A stretch of DNA of 8,356 nt, taken from NCBI GenBank assembly GCA_011620445.1, contig WOZB01000112.1, positions 9,181 to 17,536 of the forward strand, given 5' to 3'. Below the pieces are notes generated by a model. That model was given only the letters and a program-made list of their open reading frames with translations, ran no database searches and was not told the DNA's origin. The stretch's first letter is position 1; each line of letters opens with the position of its first letter. Shown in pieces: positions 1-5,368 of the stretch. The DNA is from Anaerolineaceae bacterium. Its GTDB lineage: Bacteria; Chloroflexota; Anaerolineae; Anaerolineales; Anaerolineaceae. The position numbers were made by a program, and so were the translations under genes.

Positions 1-179
1 CCAAGAAGTGAGAATATCTGCCCGATGAACATCGGCGCGTAGTTCCTTAGCCAATGGTTTGAAGGTGCGGTTGAACCAGCATTATTGTTTGGAGACTGAC
101 CATAAGGCATATCTGCTTGGCCAGCCCCTGAACTTGTTTCATTTATCGAATTACGGCTTTCTGTATTTTCAGTTTGCAT
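1..179 (-). CDS. MFS transporter, N-terminal fragment (runs off left edge)
   Basis: This is the first 59 codons of a gene that continues beyond the window, so neither the full length nor the substrate can be known. The ATG lies at 179-177 on the minus strand. Residues 1-42 are hydrophilic and rich in Ser, Asn, Gly and Gln. They are followed by W-L-R-N-Y-A-P-M-F-I-G-Q-I-F-S-L-L-G, where the first transmembrane helix begins. The pattern W..N/F....GQ..S.LG is the usual opening of major facilitator superfamily exporters of the EntS/MFS_3 type; this is knowledge of the family. The long polar N-terminal tail is unusual for these proteins. The Shine-Dalgarno is weak (CTGGA before a run of eight A). 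A strong promoter sits directly upstream, so the gene can be expressed apart from the small gene before it. Family call fairly sure; substrate unknown. Confidence 0.68.
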   Translation of the reverse strand, partial: MQTENTESRNSINETSSGAGQADMPYGQSPNNNAGSTAPSNHWLRNYAPMFIGQIFSLL

Positions 180-199
180 GTTTTTTTTCCAGAATTAAT

Positions 200-226
200 A
201 TTATAGATTGAGTTCACTTCTGTCAA
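200..226 (-). promoter_or_regulatory. Sigma-70 promoter for the MFS gene
   Basis: On the minus strand there is a perfect TTGACA (226-221) and a perfect TATAAT (205-200), separated by 15 bp. This is shorter than the usual 16-18 bp. A second reading uses TAATAT two bases further on, with 17 bp spacing. The predicted start leaves a leader of only about 14 nt before the ATG at 179. The box sits in the 49-bp gap after the stop of the small upstream gene. Confidence 0.6.
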
Positions 227-228
227 GG

Positions 229-471
229 CTAGCGATTTCTATAAATTTGATTCTGGACTTCTGAGTCCTCTTGTGTACTCCTCTGCCAAAACTGCCAGAA
301 AGGCCCTTTACGCTTGCCGGAAGCACCATTCCGTCGGCCTACCAGGTTCAGAAGCGACATTAGGTCGTCGCTTCTATTGTTTCGCTGATTTTGGCTAAGC
401 TCAAGCTTGGCCGCGCTTGTACCAATATATTCATCTCGGATGTATCGATAAATCTCTGCATTGTTTGCCAT
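229..471 (-). CDS. Hypothetical protein, 80 residues, function unknown
   Basis: I do not recognise this protein. The start chosen is the ATG at 471-469. It is preceded by a strong AAAAGGAG Shine-Dalgarno with a 6-nt spacer and, further up, by a consensus-like promoter. The frame stays open upstream to 585, but that extension would cover the promoter and the ribosome site, so it is unlikely to be translated. The protein starts MANNAEIYRYIRDEYIG and has a mildly amphipathic N-terminal part. Its second half is polar and basic with several N, R, Q and S residues, plus an aromatic patch (G-P-F-W-Q-F-W-Q-R) near residues 57-65. It has no signal peptide, no membrane helix, no Cys pair and no recognisable nucleotide-binding motif. 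It lies just upstream of the MFS gene on the same strand, and the two may be partly co-transcribed. That it is a real gene is likely; any role is open. Confidence 0.6.
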   Translation of the reverse strand: MANNAEIYRYIRDEYIGTSAAKLELSQNQRNNRSDDLMSLLNLVGRRNGASGKRKGPFWQFWQRSTQEDSEVQNQIYRNR

Positions 472-493
472 TTCAAACTCCTTTTCACCAGAG

Positions 494-521
494 ATTATAG
501 GGAAACCTCGAGAGAATCCAA
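494..521 (-). promoter_or_regulatory. Promoter for the 80-residue gene
   Basis: On the minus strand TTGGAT (521-516) is followed after 16 bp by a perfect TATAAT (499-494). The predicted start is about 15 nt upstream of the ATG at 471, with the AAGGAG ribosome site between them. The position supports the 80-residue start over the longer open frame. Confidence 0.55.
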
Positions 522-602
522 TCAAGCGTCTCTTGAAAACAGTGAAAATTGGGCCTTTCTGGCTTGAATTTCTCTCAACTGTCACTTGAAAGACGGACTA
601 CC
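522..602. promoter_or_regulatory. Divergent control region with CTTGAA repeats
   Basis: This stretch lies between two back-to-back promoters. It carries CTTGAA three times in the same orientation (532-537, 563-568, 585-590), and the first is also one arm of an inverted repeat TCAAG-N5-CTTGA (522-536). The repeats start 31 and 22 bp apart, about three and two helical turns. They could be operator half-sites shared by the two divergent units. This is inference from spacing alone. Confidence 0.25.
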
Positions 603-631
603 TTGGATTTTTTATGGAAATTTGATATTTT
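603..631 (+). promoter_or_regulatory. Promoter for the J-protein operon
   Basis: TTGGAT (603-608) is followed after 17 bp by TATTTT (626-631). The -10 box is preceded by TGA, giving an extended -10 (TGnTATTTT, 623-631). The start would fall near 638, leaving a leader of about 30 nt. No CIRCE element (TTAGCACTC-N9-GAGTGCTAA) is present, so HrcA control of this chaperone gene is not indicated. Confidence 0.45.
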
Positions 632-667
632 CAGCGTATTATTAAACAGTTATTCGAACGAGGTATT

Positions 668-1633
668 ATGGAATATAAGGACTATTACAAAGTTTTAGGC
701 GTGCCAAAAACGGTCAGTGAAGCTGACCTTAAAAAGGCTTACCGCAAGCTTGCCCGTGAGTGGCATCCGGATATGAACAAAGACAAGCCCCACGCCGAGG
801 AGAAGTTCAAGGAAATCAACGAAGCCTATCAAGTGCTCTCTGATAAAGACAAACGTGCCAAGTATGACCAATTTGGCTCTTCCTGGCAGCAATATCAGCA
901 GCGTGGTGGCCGCCCTGAGGACTTTGATTACGGCCCCTGGCGCCAGCCCGCAGGAGGCTCCACTTATCGTACGATGACGCCCGAAGAGATGAATGACCTC
1001 TTTGGTGGCGGTGGTTTGGGCGGCTTCTCTGATTTTTTTGAAACCCTATTTGGCGGCATGGGCGGGACAAGAGCCAGCTACAACAGCCGTGCCAATCCGC
1101 GTCAAACTCAACAAAGCCGGCAAACGGGCAGAAACCCAATTGCCCAGGTGATTGAGCACGAAGTGGAAATCAGCCTCAGCGAAGCCCTTACGGGCACACA
1201 TCGCCAGCTGGGTATGGAAGGCGGGGTCATGCGCGACGTGACCATCCCAGCCGGTGTTGATAACGGCTCCAGGGTACGCTTGCGAGGTTTCGCTAATGGA
1301 CAGGATGTCTATCTGCGTATCAAGGTTAAGCCAGATCCGAAATTTGAACGCGACGGCAATAATCTCAAAACTACGGTACCTGTTGACCTTTATACCGCGC
1401 TGCTAGGTGGTGATGTCAGTGTGCCGACACTTGGGAAGAACCTGGTGCTCAGTATTCCTCCCCAGACAGATAGCGGTAAGACCTTCCGCTTGCGCGGCCA
1501 GGGCATGCCGCATCTCAAAGATCCGTCGGATCGGGGTGATCTGCTGGTGACCGTCCAAATCCATTTACCCCATAAAATGACCCCGGCTGAACTTGACAAA
1601 GTGCGTGAGCTCAAGAATATGAGGCACGCCTGA
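668..1633 (+). CDS. Class B DnaJ/CbpA-like co-chaperone (Hsp40)
   Basis: This is a 321-residue cytosolic J-domain protein, expected to stimulate the ATPase of a DnaK (Hsp70) partner and deliver client proteins to it. The J domain spans about residues 5-70, with the HPD motif at 33-35. A Gly/Phe-rich linker follows (about 111-133, FGGGGLGGF...LFGGMGG), then a polar Gln/Arg/Asn stretch (134-160), then the DnaJ C-terminal beta domains (about 163-300, with [10 protein letters not shown] at 274-283). The Cys-rich zinc finger of true DnaJ is absent, which makes this class B (CbpA/DnaJB type); the length is normal for that class. The start is ATG after ACGAGG with a short 4-nt spacer. No dnaK or grpE lies nearby. 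Its TGA stop overlaps the ATG of the next gene by one base (TGATG), so the two are probably translationally coupled. Confidence 0.95.
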   Translation: MEYKDYYKVLGVPKTVSEADLKKAYRKLAREWHPDMNKDKPHAEEKFKEINEAYQVLSDKDKRAKYDQFGSSWQQYQQRGGRPEDFDYGPWRQPAGGSTYRTMTPEEMNDLFGGGGLGGFSDFFETLFGGMGGTRASYNSRANPRQTQQSRQTGRNPIAQVIEHEVEISLSEALTGTHRQLGMEGGVMRDVTIPAGVDNGSRVRLRGFANGQDVYLRIKVKPDPKFERDGNNLKTTVPVDLYTALLGGDVSVPTLGKNLVLSIPPQTDSGKTFRLRGQGMPHLKDPSDRGDLLVTVQIHLPHKMTPAELDKVRELKNMRHA

Positions 1634-2271
1634 TGTTTGAGCAGATTTCTGACTCATTAATCCAACCTCTCAAGGGTGGCAGCCGCTTCTGCCGAACGGT
1701 TACCGTTTACGCTGGCTCAGCCGTTGGTCTTGACCCCATTTTTGCCAAAGCGGCTTACCAACTGGGCAAGATTATCGCTATCCAGGGCCGCACCCTGGTT
1801 TATGGAGGCGGCCGCACAGGTCTGATGGGTGCATTGGCCGAGGGTGCGTTGGCTTACGGCGGTGAGGTAATTGGCGTCATCAATGAGGACCTTAACCGGC
1901 CCAATCTCTCACATACTGGTTTGACCCGCATGGAAATTGTGCCCAATATCCAGATTCGGAAATTCCGCCTGATCGAGCTCGCTGATGCCACCATCGCCTT
2001 GCCGGGTGGTTTTGGTACCCTGGATGAAATCTTCGAAACCCTCACCGGAGCTCAGATCGGTTTACATAAGAAACCGGTTGGCTTCCTCAACACGGTCGGT
2101 TATTACGACCTTTTACTAAAAACACTTAGCTTTGCCATGGCAGAGAATTTCATTTATCCGGTCCACAAGCAGCTTTATCTCAGTGCAGAAGATCCGCTTG
2201 AATTACTGGCTGCACTTGACGACTACACCCCACCTACAGAATTGGATTCCTGGCTTGAACGGAATGAATAA
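1633..2271 (+). CDS. LOG-family nucleoside 5'-monophosphate phosphoribohydrolase (TIGR00730 type)
   Basis: This 212-residue Rossmann-fold enzyme belongs to the LOG family. Characterised members cleave the N-glycosidic bond of nucleoside 5'-monophosphates, such as cytokinin ribotides or AMP, to release base and ribose 5-phosphate. Older databases mislabel the family as lysine decarboxylase. The domain begins near residue 21 (TVTVYAGS). It carries YGGG at 57-60, GLMG at 63-66, the Arg-Lys pair at 109-110 and the signature PGGFGTLDE at 124-132, whose Arg and Glu form the active site in the family. About 20 residues precede the domain. No other start is available in frame there, and a GAGG box sits 8 nt before the ATG, inside the end of the J-protein gene. 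The gene overlaps both neighbours, by 1 nt upstream and 8 nt downstream. The true substrate cannot be read from the sequence. Confidence 0.9.
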   Translation: MFEQISDSLIQPLKGGSRFCRTVTVYAGSAVGLDPIFAKAAYQLGKIIAIQGRTLVYGGGRTGLMGALAEGALAYGGEVIGVINEDLNRPNLSHTGLTRMEIVPNIQIRKFRLIELADATIALPGGFGTLDEIFETLTGAQIGLHKKPVGFLNTVGYYDLLLKTLSFAMAENFIYPVHKQLYLSAEDPLELLAALDDYTPPTELDSWLERNE

Positions 2272-2923
2272 AACCCAACCATTTGACAACTTGATATTTG
2301 ACCTTGACGACACTATCTACATGCCAAATTCTGGCATTTGGGATCTGATTGGTGAGCGTATCTTCGCTTTCATGCGCCAGCACCTGCCTGATGTGCCAGA
2401 AGACGCCATCGAGCCCCTGCGCGATCGCCTTCTGAAGCAGTATGGAACCACCTTGCGCGGCCTGCATGAAGAACGAGGCATTGACGTGCAAGCTTATCTG
2501 GCTTATGTCCATGACCTGGATCTCAGCTTGATGCTCAAACCAGATGCCGAATTGCGGCGCTTCTTAAGCAGCCTGCCTCAAAAGAAGTACATCTTCACCA
2601 ATGCTTCAAAAAGCCATGCCGAAAATGTACTCAACCAAATGGGATTGGCTGATTTATTCAGCGGCATTACCGACGTCGCGGATGTGCAGCCTTACTGCAA
2701 ACCCATGCCTGAGGCTTTCAAACTCATGCTTCAGCAATTTCACATCACCGACCCCAAAACCTGCCTATACGCGGATGACAACCTGCCCAACCTGGCAACC
2801 GCTGAAGCCCTGGGGATGTATCCGCTCTATGTTGGCCGCAAGCAAGGCCATGGCTTTACCCAGGTGGAACGCCTGGCAGATCTCGAAGCCCTGCTGCCCG
2901 AACTTGATGATATTCGTCTTTGA
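2264..2923 (+). CDS. HAD-superfamily pyrimidine 5'-nucleotidase
   Basis: This 219-residue haloacid dehalogenase-type phosphatase resembles the pyrimidine 5'-nucleotidase family (SDT1/PHM8-like, TIGR01993 type), which dephosphorylates UMP and CMP. Motif I is DLDDT at 13-17, with Asp13 as nucleophile and Asp15 as acid/base. Motif II is Thr112 in IFTNAS, motif III is Lys146 in YCKPMPEAF, and motif IV is the acidic pair Asp171-Asp172 in YADDNLPN. The helical cap contains YGTTLRGL (60-67) and YLAYVHD (78-84), which are distinctive of this family. The start at 2264 overlaps the end of the LOG gene by 8 nt (ATGAATAA). The frame is open further up, but only inside the LOG gene, and the DLDDT strand already starts normally from 2264. 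The Shine-Dalgarno is poor, so translation probably depends on coupling. Exact substrate range is inference. Confidence 0.88.
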   Translation: MNKTQPFDNLIFDLDDTIYMPNSGIWDLIGERIFAFMRQHLPDVPEDAIEPLRDRLLKQYGTTLRGLHEERGIDVQAYLAYVHDLDLSLMLKPDAELRRFLSSLPQKKYIFTNASKSHAENVLNQMGLADLFSGITDVADVQPYCKPMPEAFKLMLQQFHITDPKTCLYADDNLPNLATAEALGMYPLYVGRKQGHGFTQVERLADLEALLPELDDIRL

Positions 2924-2982
2924 ACGATTAAACCTGCCAGCATCGGTTTGTAAAAGGACCCGCTAACCAATTCCCACGCTTG

Positions 2983-2991
2983 TGGTATTCT
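2983..2991 (+). promoter_or_regulatory. Possible extended -10 promoter for the S41 peptidase
   Basis: TGG-TATTCT fits an extended -10 element, but no good -35 box is seen 16-18 bp upstream. The start would fall near 2998, about 20 nt before the ATG at 3019. The 95-bp gap after the nucleotidase gene has only a weak AAACC...GGTTT dyad and no clear terminator, so read-through from the upstream operon is also possible. Confidence 0.3.
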
Positions 2992-3018
2992 TTTCTAAAT
3001 TTCATCTGGAGATGAACA

Positions 3019-4287
3019 ATGAACAATACAACTAAAACTATTCTGGTAATAATCGTGGCAGTTGTGCTCCTGGCGGCATCGTTCGGCTCAGGGGCCCTCC
3101 TCGGGGTGACGGTTAAGGGCCAGGCCTGGGATAAACTTTTCAGGACTCCTACAAGCACGCTTGCCCCGGTACTGCCGACACCTCAAAGTCAGGTTGCCTC
3201 TACCCCCATCGTTTCAGAGCTAACCCCTGCCGAGCAAAAAGATCTATTCAAGCCCTTCTGGGAAAGCTGGAAACTGCTGCACGAAAACTATGTGGATCAG
3301 CCCCTTGATGACTTAGCATTGATGCGCGGCGCAATTTCTGGAATGCTCGCCGCAACCGGCGATAAGCACACCTCCTACATGGACCCTGAGCAGTTCAAGC
3401 AAGCCAATACTTCCATGGAAGGTGAATATGAAGGCATCGGCGCCTGGGTGGATACCACAGGTGAGTACATACAAATCGTTTCTCCAATGAAAGGTTCTCC
3501 TGCGGAAGCTGTTGGCCTGCGGGCTAAAGATATCGTCATCGCCATTGATGACGTAGATATGACTGGCACCCCGGGTGACCTCGCGCTCCAGCATATCCTC
3601 GGAAAAGCCGGCACCACGGTCAAGCTGACTGTAATGCGTGACAATGAAAAATTGGATTTCACGATTACCCGTGCCAAAATCACAGTCCCTGTGGTGGACT
3701 ACGAGGTGTTTGACAATGGCATCGCCTATGTCGCGCTGCATACCTTCAACGAACAGACTATGGACCAACTGCGGGCCGCCTTAAGGGAAGTATTGGCCCA
3801 GAACCCCAAAGGCCTGGTTTTTGATCTGCGGGATAACGGCGGCGGCTATCTGGATACTGCTATTGATGTGGTTTCACAATTCGTTCCGGATGGTGTGGTT
3901 ATGTACGAAGAGTACGGAGATGACACCCGGGATACCTATACCGCCAAACCAGGGGGCCTGGCGACCAAAATCAAATTAGCCGTCCTGATCAACGAAGGCT
4001 CAGCCTCTGCGTCCGAGATTACCGCAGGCGCTATTCAGGACCGCGGCCGGGGAATACTGGTGGGCGTCACCAGTTACGGCAAGGGTTCAGTGCAGAACTG
4101 GATTCCCCTTACCACCGAAGCTGGCGGTGTGCGCATTACCATTGCCCGCTGGCTCACCCCCAAAGGCACACAAATCAGCGGAAAAGGCCTCACACCGGAT
4201 ATCGAAGTTGTCATGACCGAAGAGGATTACACCAATGGCCTTGACCCGCAACTGGACGCAGCAGTTGAATATTTGCTAGCGGAATAG
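3019..4287 (+). CDS. Membrane-anchored S41 C-terminal processing peptidase (CtpA family)
   Basis: This 422-residue serine protease belongs to the S41A family, which trims or degrades envelope proteins from their C-terminal ends. Residues 7-31 form one hydrophobic segment without a clear cleavage site or lipobox, so it is probably a signal anchor with the rest outside the membrane. A Pro/Thr/Ser-rich linker follows (43-66), then a helical lead-in (70-130), a PDZ domain (about 133-216, with YEGIGAWV) and the protease core (about 230-400). The catalytic Ser is predicted as Ser330 in NEGSASASE, with Lys355 in YGKGSVQ. Their 25-residue spacing matches the Ser-Lys dyad of E. coli Prc. Length is typical. 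The start ATG follows GGAG with a 7-nt spacer. A strong terminator follows 14 nt after the stop. The substrate cannot be told; several paralogues per genome are common in this family. Confidence 0.94.
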   Translation: MNNTTKTILVIIVAVVLLAASFGSGALLGVTVKGQAWDKLFRTPTSTLAPVLPTPQSQVASTPIVSELTPAEQKDLFKPFWESWKLLHENYVDQPLDDLALMRGAISGMLAATGDKHTSYMDPEQFKQANTSMEGEYEGIGAWVDTTGEYIQIVSPMKGSPAEAVGLRAKDIVIAIDDVDMTGTPGDLALQHILGKAGTTVKLTVMRDNEKLDFTITRAKITVPVVDYEVFDNGIAYVALHTFNEQTMDQLRAALREVLAQNPKGLVFDLRDNGGGYLDTAIDVVSQFVPDGVVMYEEYGDDTRDTYTAKPGGLATKIKLAVLINEGSASASEITAGAIQDRGRGILVGVTSYGKGSVQNWIPLTTEAGGVRITIARWLTPKGTQISGKGLTPDIEVVMTEEDYTNGLDPQLDAAVEYLLAE

Positions 4288-4301
4288 CCTCATCTGAAAC
4301 C

Positions 4302-4345
4302 AAGAGGCTGGCAGAAGTTCAATGCCAGCCTCTTTATATTTTCTA
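4302..4345 (+). terminator. Rho-independent terminator after the S41 peptidase
   Basis: A perfect 12-bp stem, AAGAGGCTGGCA (4302-4313) pairing with TGCCAGCCTCTT (4323-4334), encloses a 9-nt loop and is followed by a T-rich stretch (TTTATATTTTCT). It separates this gene from the zinc peptidase. Confidence 0.88.
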
Positions 4346-4471
4346 TATTGGCATTTCGGCTCAAGCCACGTTAACAGTTCTGCTTTGATTGAAGATATGG
4401 GCTTTACCGTATCAAATCTCTAATGACCCCGTCCGGCCCTCTTAGACAAACCTCCCATGCTTTATCCAAAA

Positions 4472-4499
4472 TGGTAAAATTCAGCAAACATCATTTGCT
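4472..4499 (+). promoter_or_regulatory. Extended -10 promoter with an overlapping dyad, zinc peptidase gene
   Basis: TGG-TAAAAT (4472-4480) is a good extended -10 element with no clear -35. Directly downstream an inverted repeat, AGCAAA-N5-TTTGCT (4483-4499), covers the predicted transcription start near 4487. A dyad at this position is where a repressor would bind. That role is inference. Confidence 0.4.
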
Positions 4500-4504
4500 A
4501 TTGA

Positions 4505-4522
4505 TTATCCTCTTTAGGATAA
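4505..4522 (+). promoter_or_regulatory. Leader hairpin just upstream of the ribosome site
   Basis: TTATCCT (4505-4511) pairs perfectly with AGGATAA (4516-4522) across a CTTT loop, giving a 7-bp stem. It ends three bases before the GGAG ribosome site (4526-4529) of the GTG-started gene. It could stabilise the mRNA 5' end or influence ribosome access. With only two G-C pairs it is weak. Confidence 0.35.
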
Positions 4523-4535
4523 AAAGGAGTCTCAC

Positions 4536-5228
4536 GTGAATTTTACTTATTTGATTTTCATGCTTCCGGCTTTGATTCTTTCATTCTGGGCGCAGTCAAG
4601 AGTCAAAAGTGCCTTCACAAAGTGGAGCCAGCTTCCCAATACTCATAGGGTCACTGGTCTCGAAACCGCAGAACACCTTAAGCCCCGCGTCGGCCTGCAG
4701 AATGTCACATTATCACGCGTAAAGGGCACTCTGACGGACCATTACGATCCAAGTAATGATACACTTGCTCTTTCCCAGGGTGTTGCGGATGCTCCATCCA
4801 TTGCTGCCATGGCCATTACAGCTCATGAACTCGGCCATGCCCTGCAGGATAAGGAAGGTTACGGCCCCATGCGCTTGCGCACCGCCATCGTACCAATTGT
4901 GGGTTTGGGCTCCAATTTGGGTCTAATCCTGGTTATGGTGGGCATTGTTCTGCAAATTGCTGGTCTCACCTGGCTGGGCATTATCCTTTTCTCAGGGACT
5001 GCCCTGTTCTCGTTGGTGACACTACCCGTAGAATTCGATGCTTCCAATCGCGCCCGCAAAATGCTGGATGACACCGGCCTGGTCGTCAGCGAGGAGGAGC
5101 GCAAAGGTGTTGACGATATGCTCAAAGCTGCTGCCTGGACCTACGTGGCCGGCTTGTTGACTTCCCTGGCTCAGATTTTCTACTACATCTCCATGGCCGG
5201 CCGTGCCAGCGGCAGCCGCCGTTCGTAA
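4536..5228 (+). CDS. YugP-type membrane zinc metallopeptidase (Zn_peptidase_2)
   Basis: This 230-residue integral membrane peptidase of the YugP family (PF04298 type) has no well-established substrate. It starts at GTG, 6 nt after a strong AAAAAGGAG; no ATG start fits better. Residues 3-20 form an N-terminal membrane segment running into AQSRVKSAF, typical of the family. TLTDHYDPSNDTLALS (65-80) and SIAAMAITAHELGHALQ (88-104) follow. His97 and His101 of the HELGH motif bind zinc and Glu98 is catalytic. Glu166 in LPVEFDAS is the likely third zinc ligand. Two hydrophobic segments lie between (about 117-140 and 143-163), and a further one at about 201-220 is near the end, followed by a short basic tail. 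All expected motifs and the usual length are present, so it appears intact. It is flanked by terminators on both sides and is probably a single-gene unit. Confidence 0.93.
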   Translation: MNFTYLIFMLPALILSFWAQSRVKSAFTKWSQLPNTHRVTGLETAEHLKPRVGLQNVTLSRVKGTLTDHYDPSNDTLALSQGVADAPSIAAMAITAHELGHALQDKEGYGPMRLRTAIVPIVGLGSNLGLILVMVGIVLQIAGLTWLGIILFSGTALFSLVTLPVEFDASNRARKMLDDTGLVVSEEERKGVDDMLKAAAWTYVAGLLTSLAQIFYYISMAGRASGSRRS

Positions 5229-5244
5229 TATTTATTTCCTTCAT

Positions 5245-5280
5245 AAAAGGTGTGCTCTTTGATCAGCACACCTTTTTTGT
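5245..5280 (+). terminator. Rho-independent terminator after the zinc peptidase
   Basis: A perfect stem, AAAAGGTGTGCT (5245-5256) with AGCACACCTTTT (5265-5276), encloses an 8-nt loop and runs into a T6 tract. The A-run on the left could also give a T-tail on the other strand, but no minus-strand gene ends here. Confidence 0.88.
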
Positions 5281-5284
5281 GCCT

Positions 5285-5360
5285 ACCAATGCCCGCCGAA
5301 TTTCGACCTCTTATTCAATTTGTGGATGATAATTCAGGTCGCAAACCAATGATTGCCGAA
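5285..5360 (+). repeat. Direct repeat pair in the pepF leader, 60 bp apart
   Basis: ACCAATGnnnGCCGAA occurs at 5285-5300 and again at 5345-5360, identical at 13 of 16 positions and offset by exactly 60 bp. The second copy runs into the ribosome site of pepF. Between them lies an inverted repeat, CGACCT (5304-5309) with AGGTCG (5336-5341). Function unknown. Confidence 0.45.
5328..5333 (+). promoter_or_regulatory. Possible -10 box for pepF
   Basis: GATAAT matches the -10 consensus at five of six bases and would start transcription near 5340. The best -35 candidate (TCGACC, 5303-5308) is 19 bp away, so the promoter is uncertain. It lies between the two arms of the CGACCT/AGGTCG dyad. Confidence 0.25.
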
Positions 5361-5368
5361 GGAGACTA

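Noticed and set aside
229..585. Longer 118-residue version of the small minus-strand gene starting at 585
   Set aside because: The extra 38 codons cover a good promoter (494-521) and a strong ribosome site placed correctly for the ATG at 471, so the 80-residue form is far more likely.
816..1139. 107-codon open frame antisense to the J-protein gene
   Set aside because: Its composition follows the opposite strand and it has no motif; it is a shadow frame.
2132..2263. In-frame upstream extension of the HAD nucleotidase
   Set aside because: It lies wholly inside the LOG gene, adds sequence with no homology to the phosphatase family, and the ATG at 2264 gives the normal N-terminus.
2931..2951. 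Possible terminator AAACC-N10-GGTTT after the nucleotidase
   Set aside because: The stem is only five base pairs with a 10-nt loop and no T-tract.
3313..3768. 151-codon open frame antisense to the S41 peptidase
   Set aside because: It sits opposite a well-supported gene, has no ribosome site or recognisable domain, and is a codon-bias shadow.
4394..4413. Hairpin GATATGG/CCGTATC in the gap before the zinc peptidase
   Set aside because: It has a wobble pair, lies upstream of the predicted promoter and is not followed by a T-run; no role can be argued.
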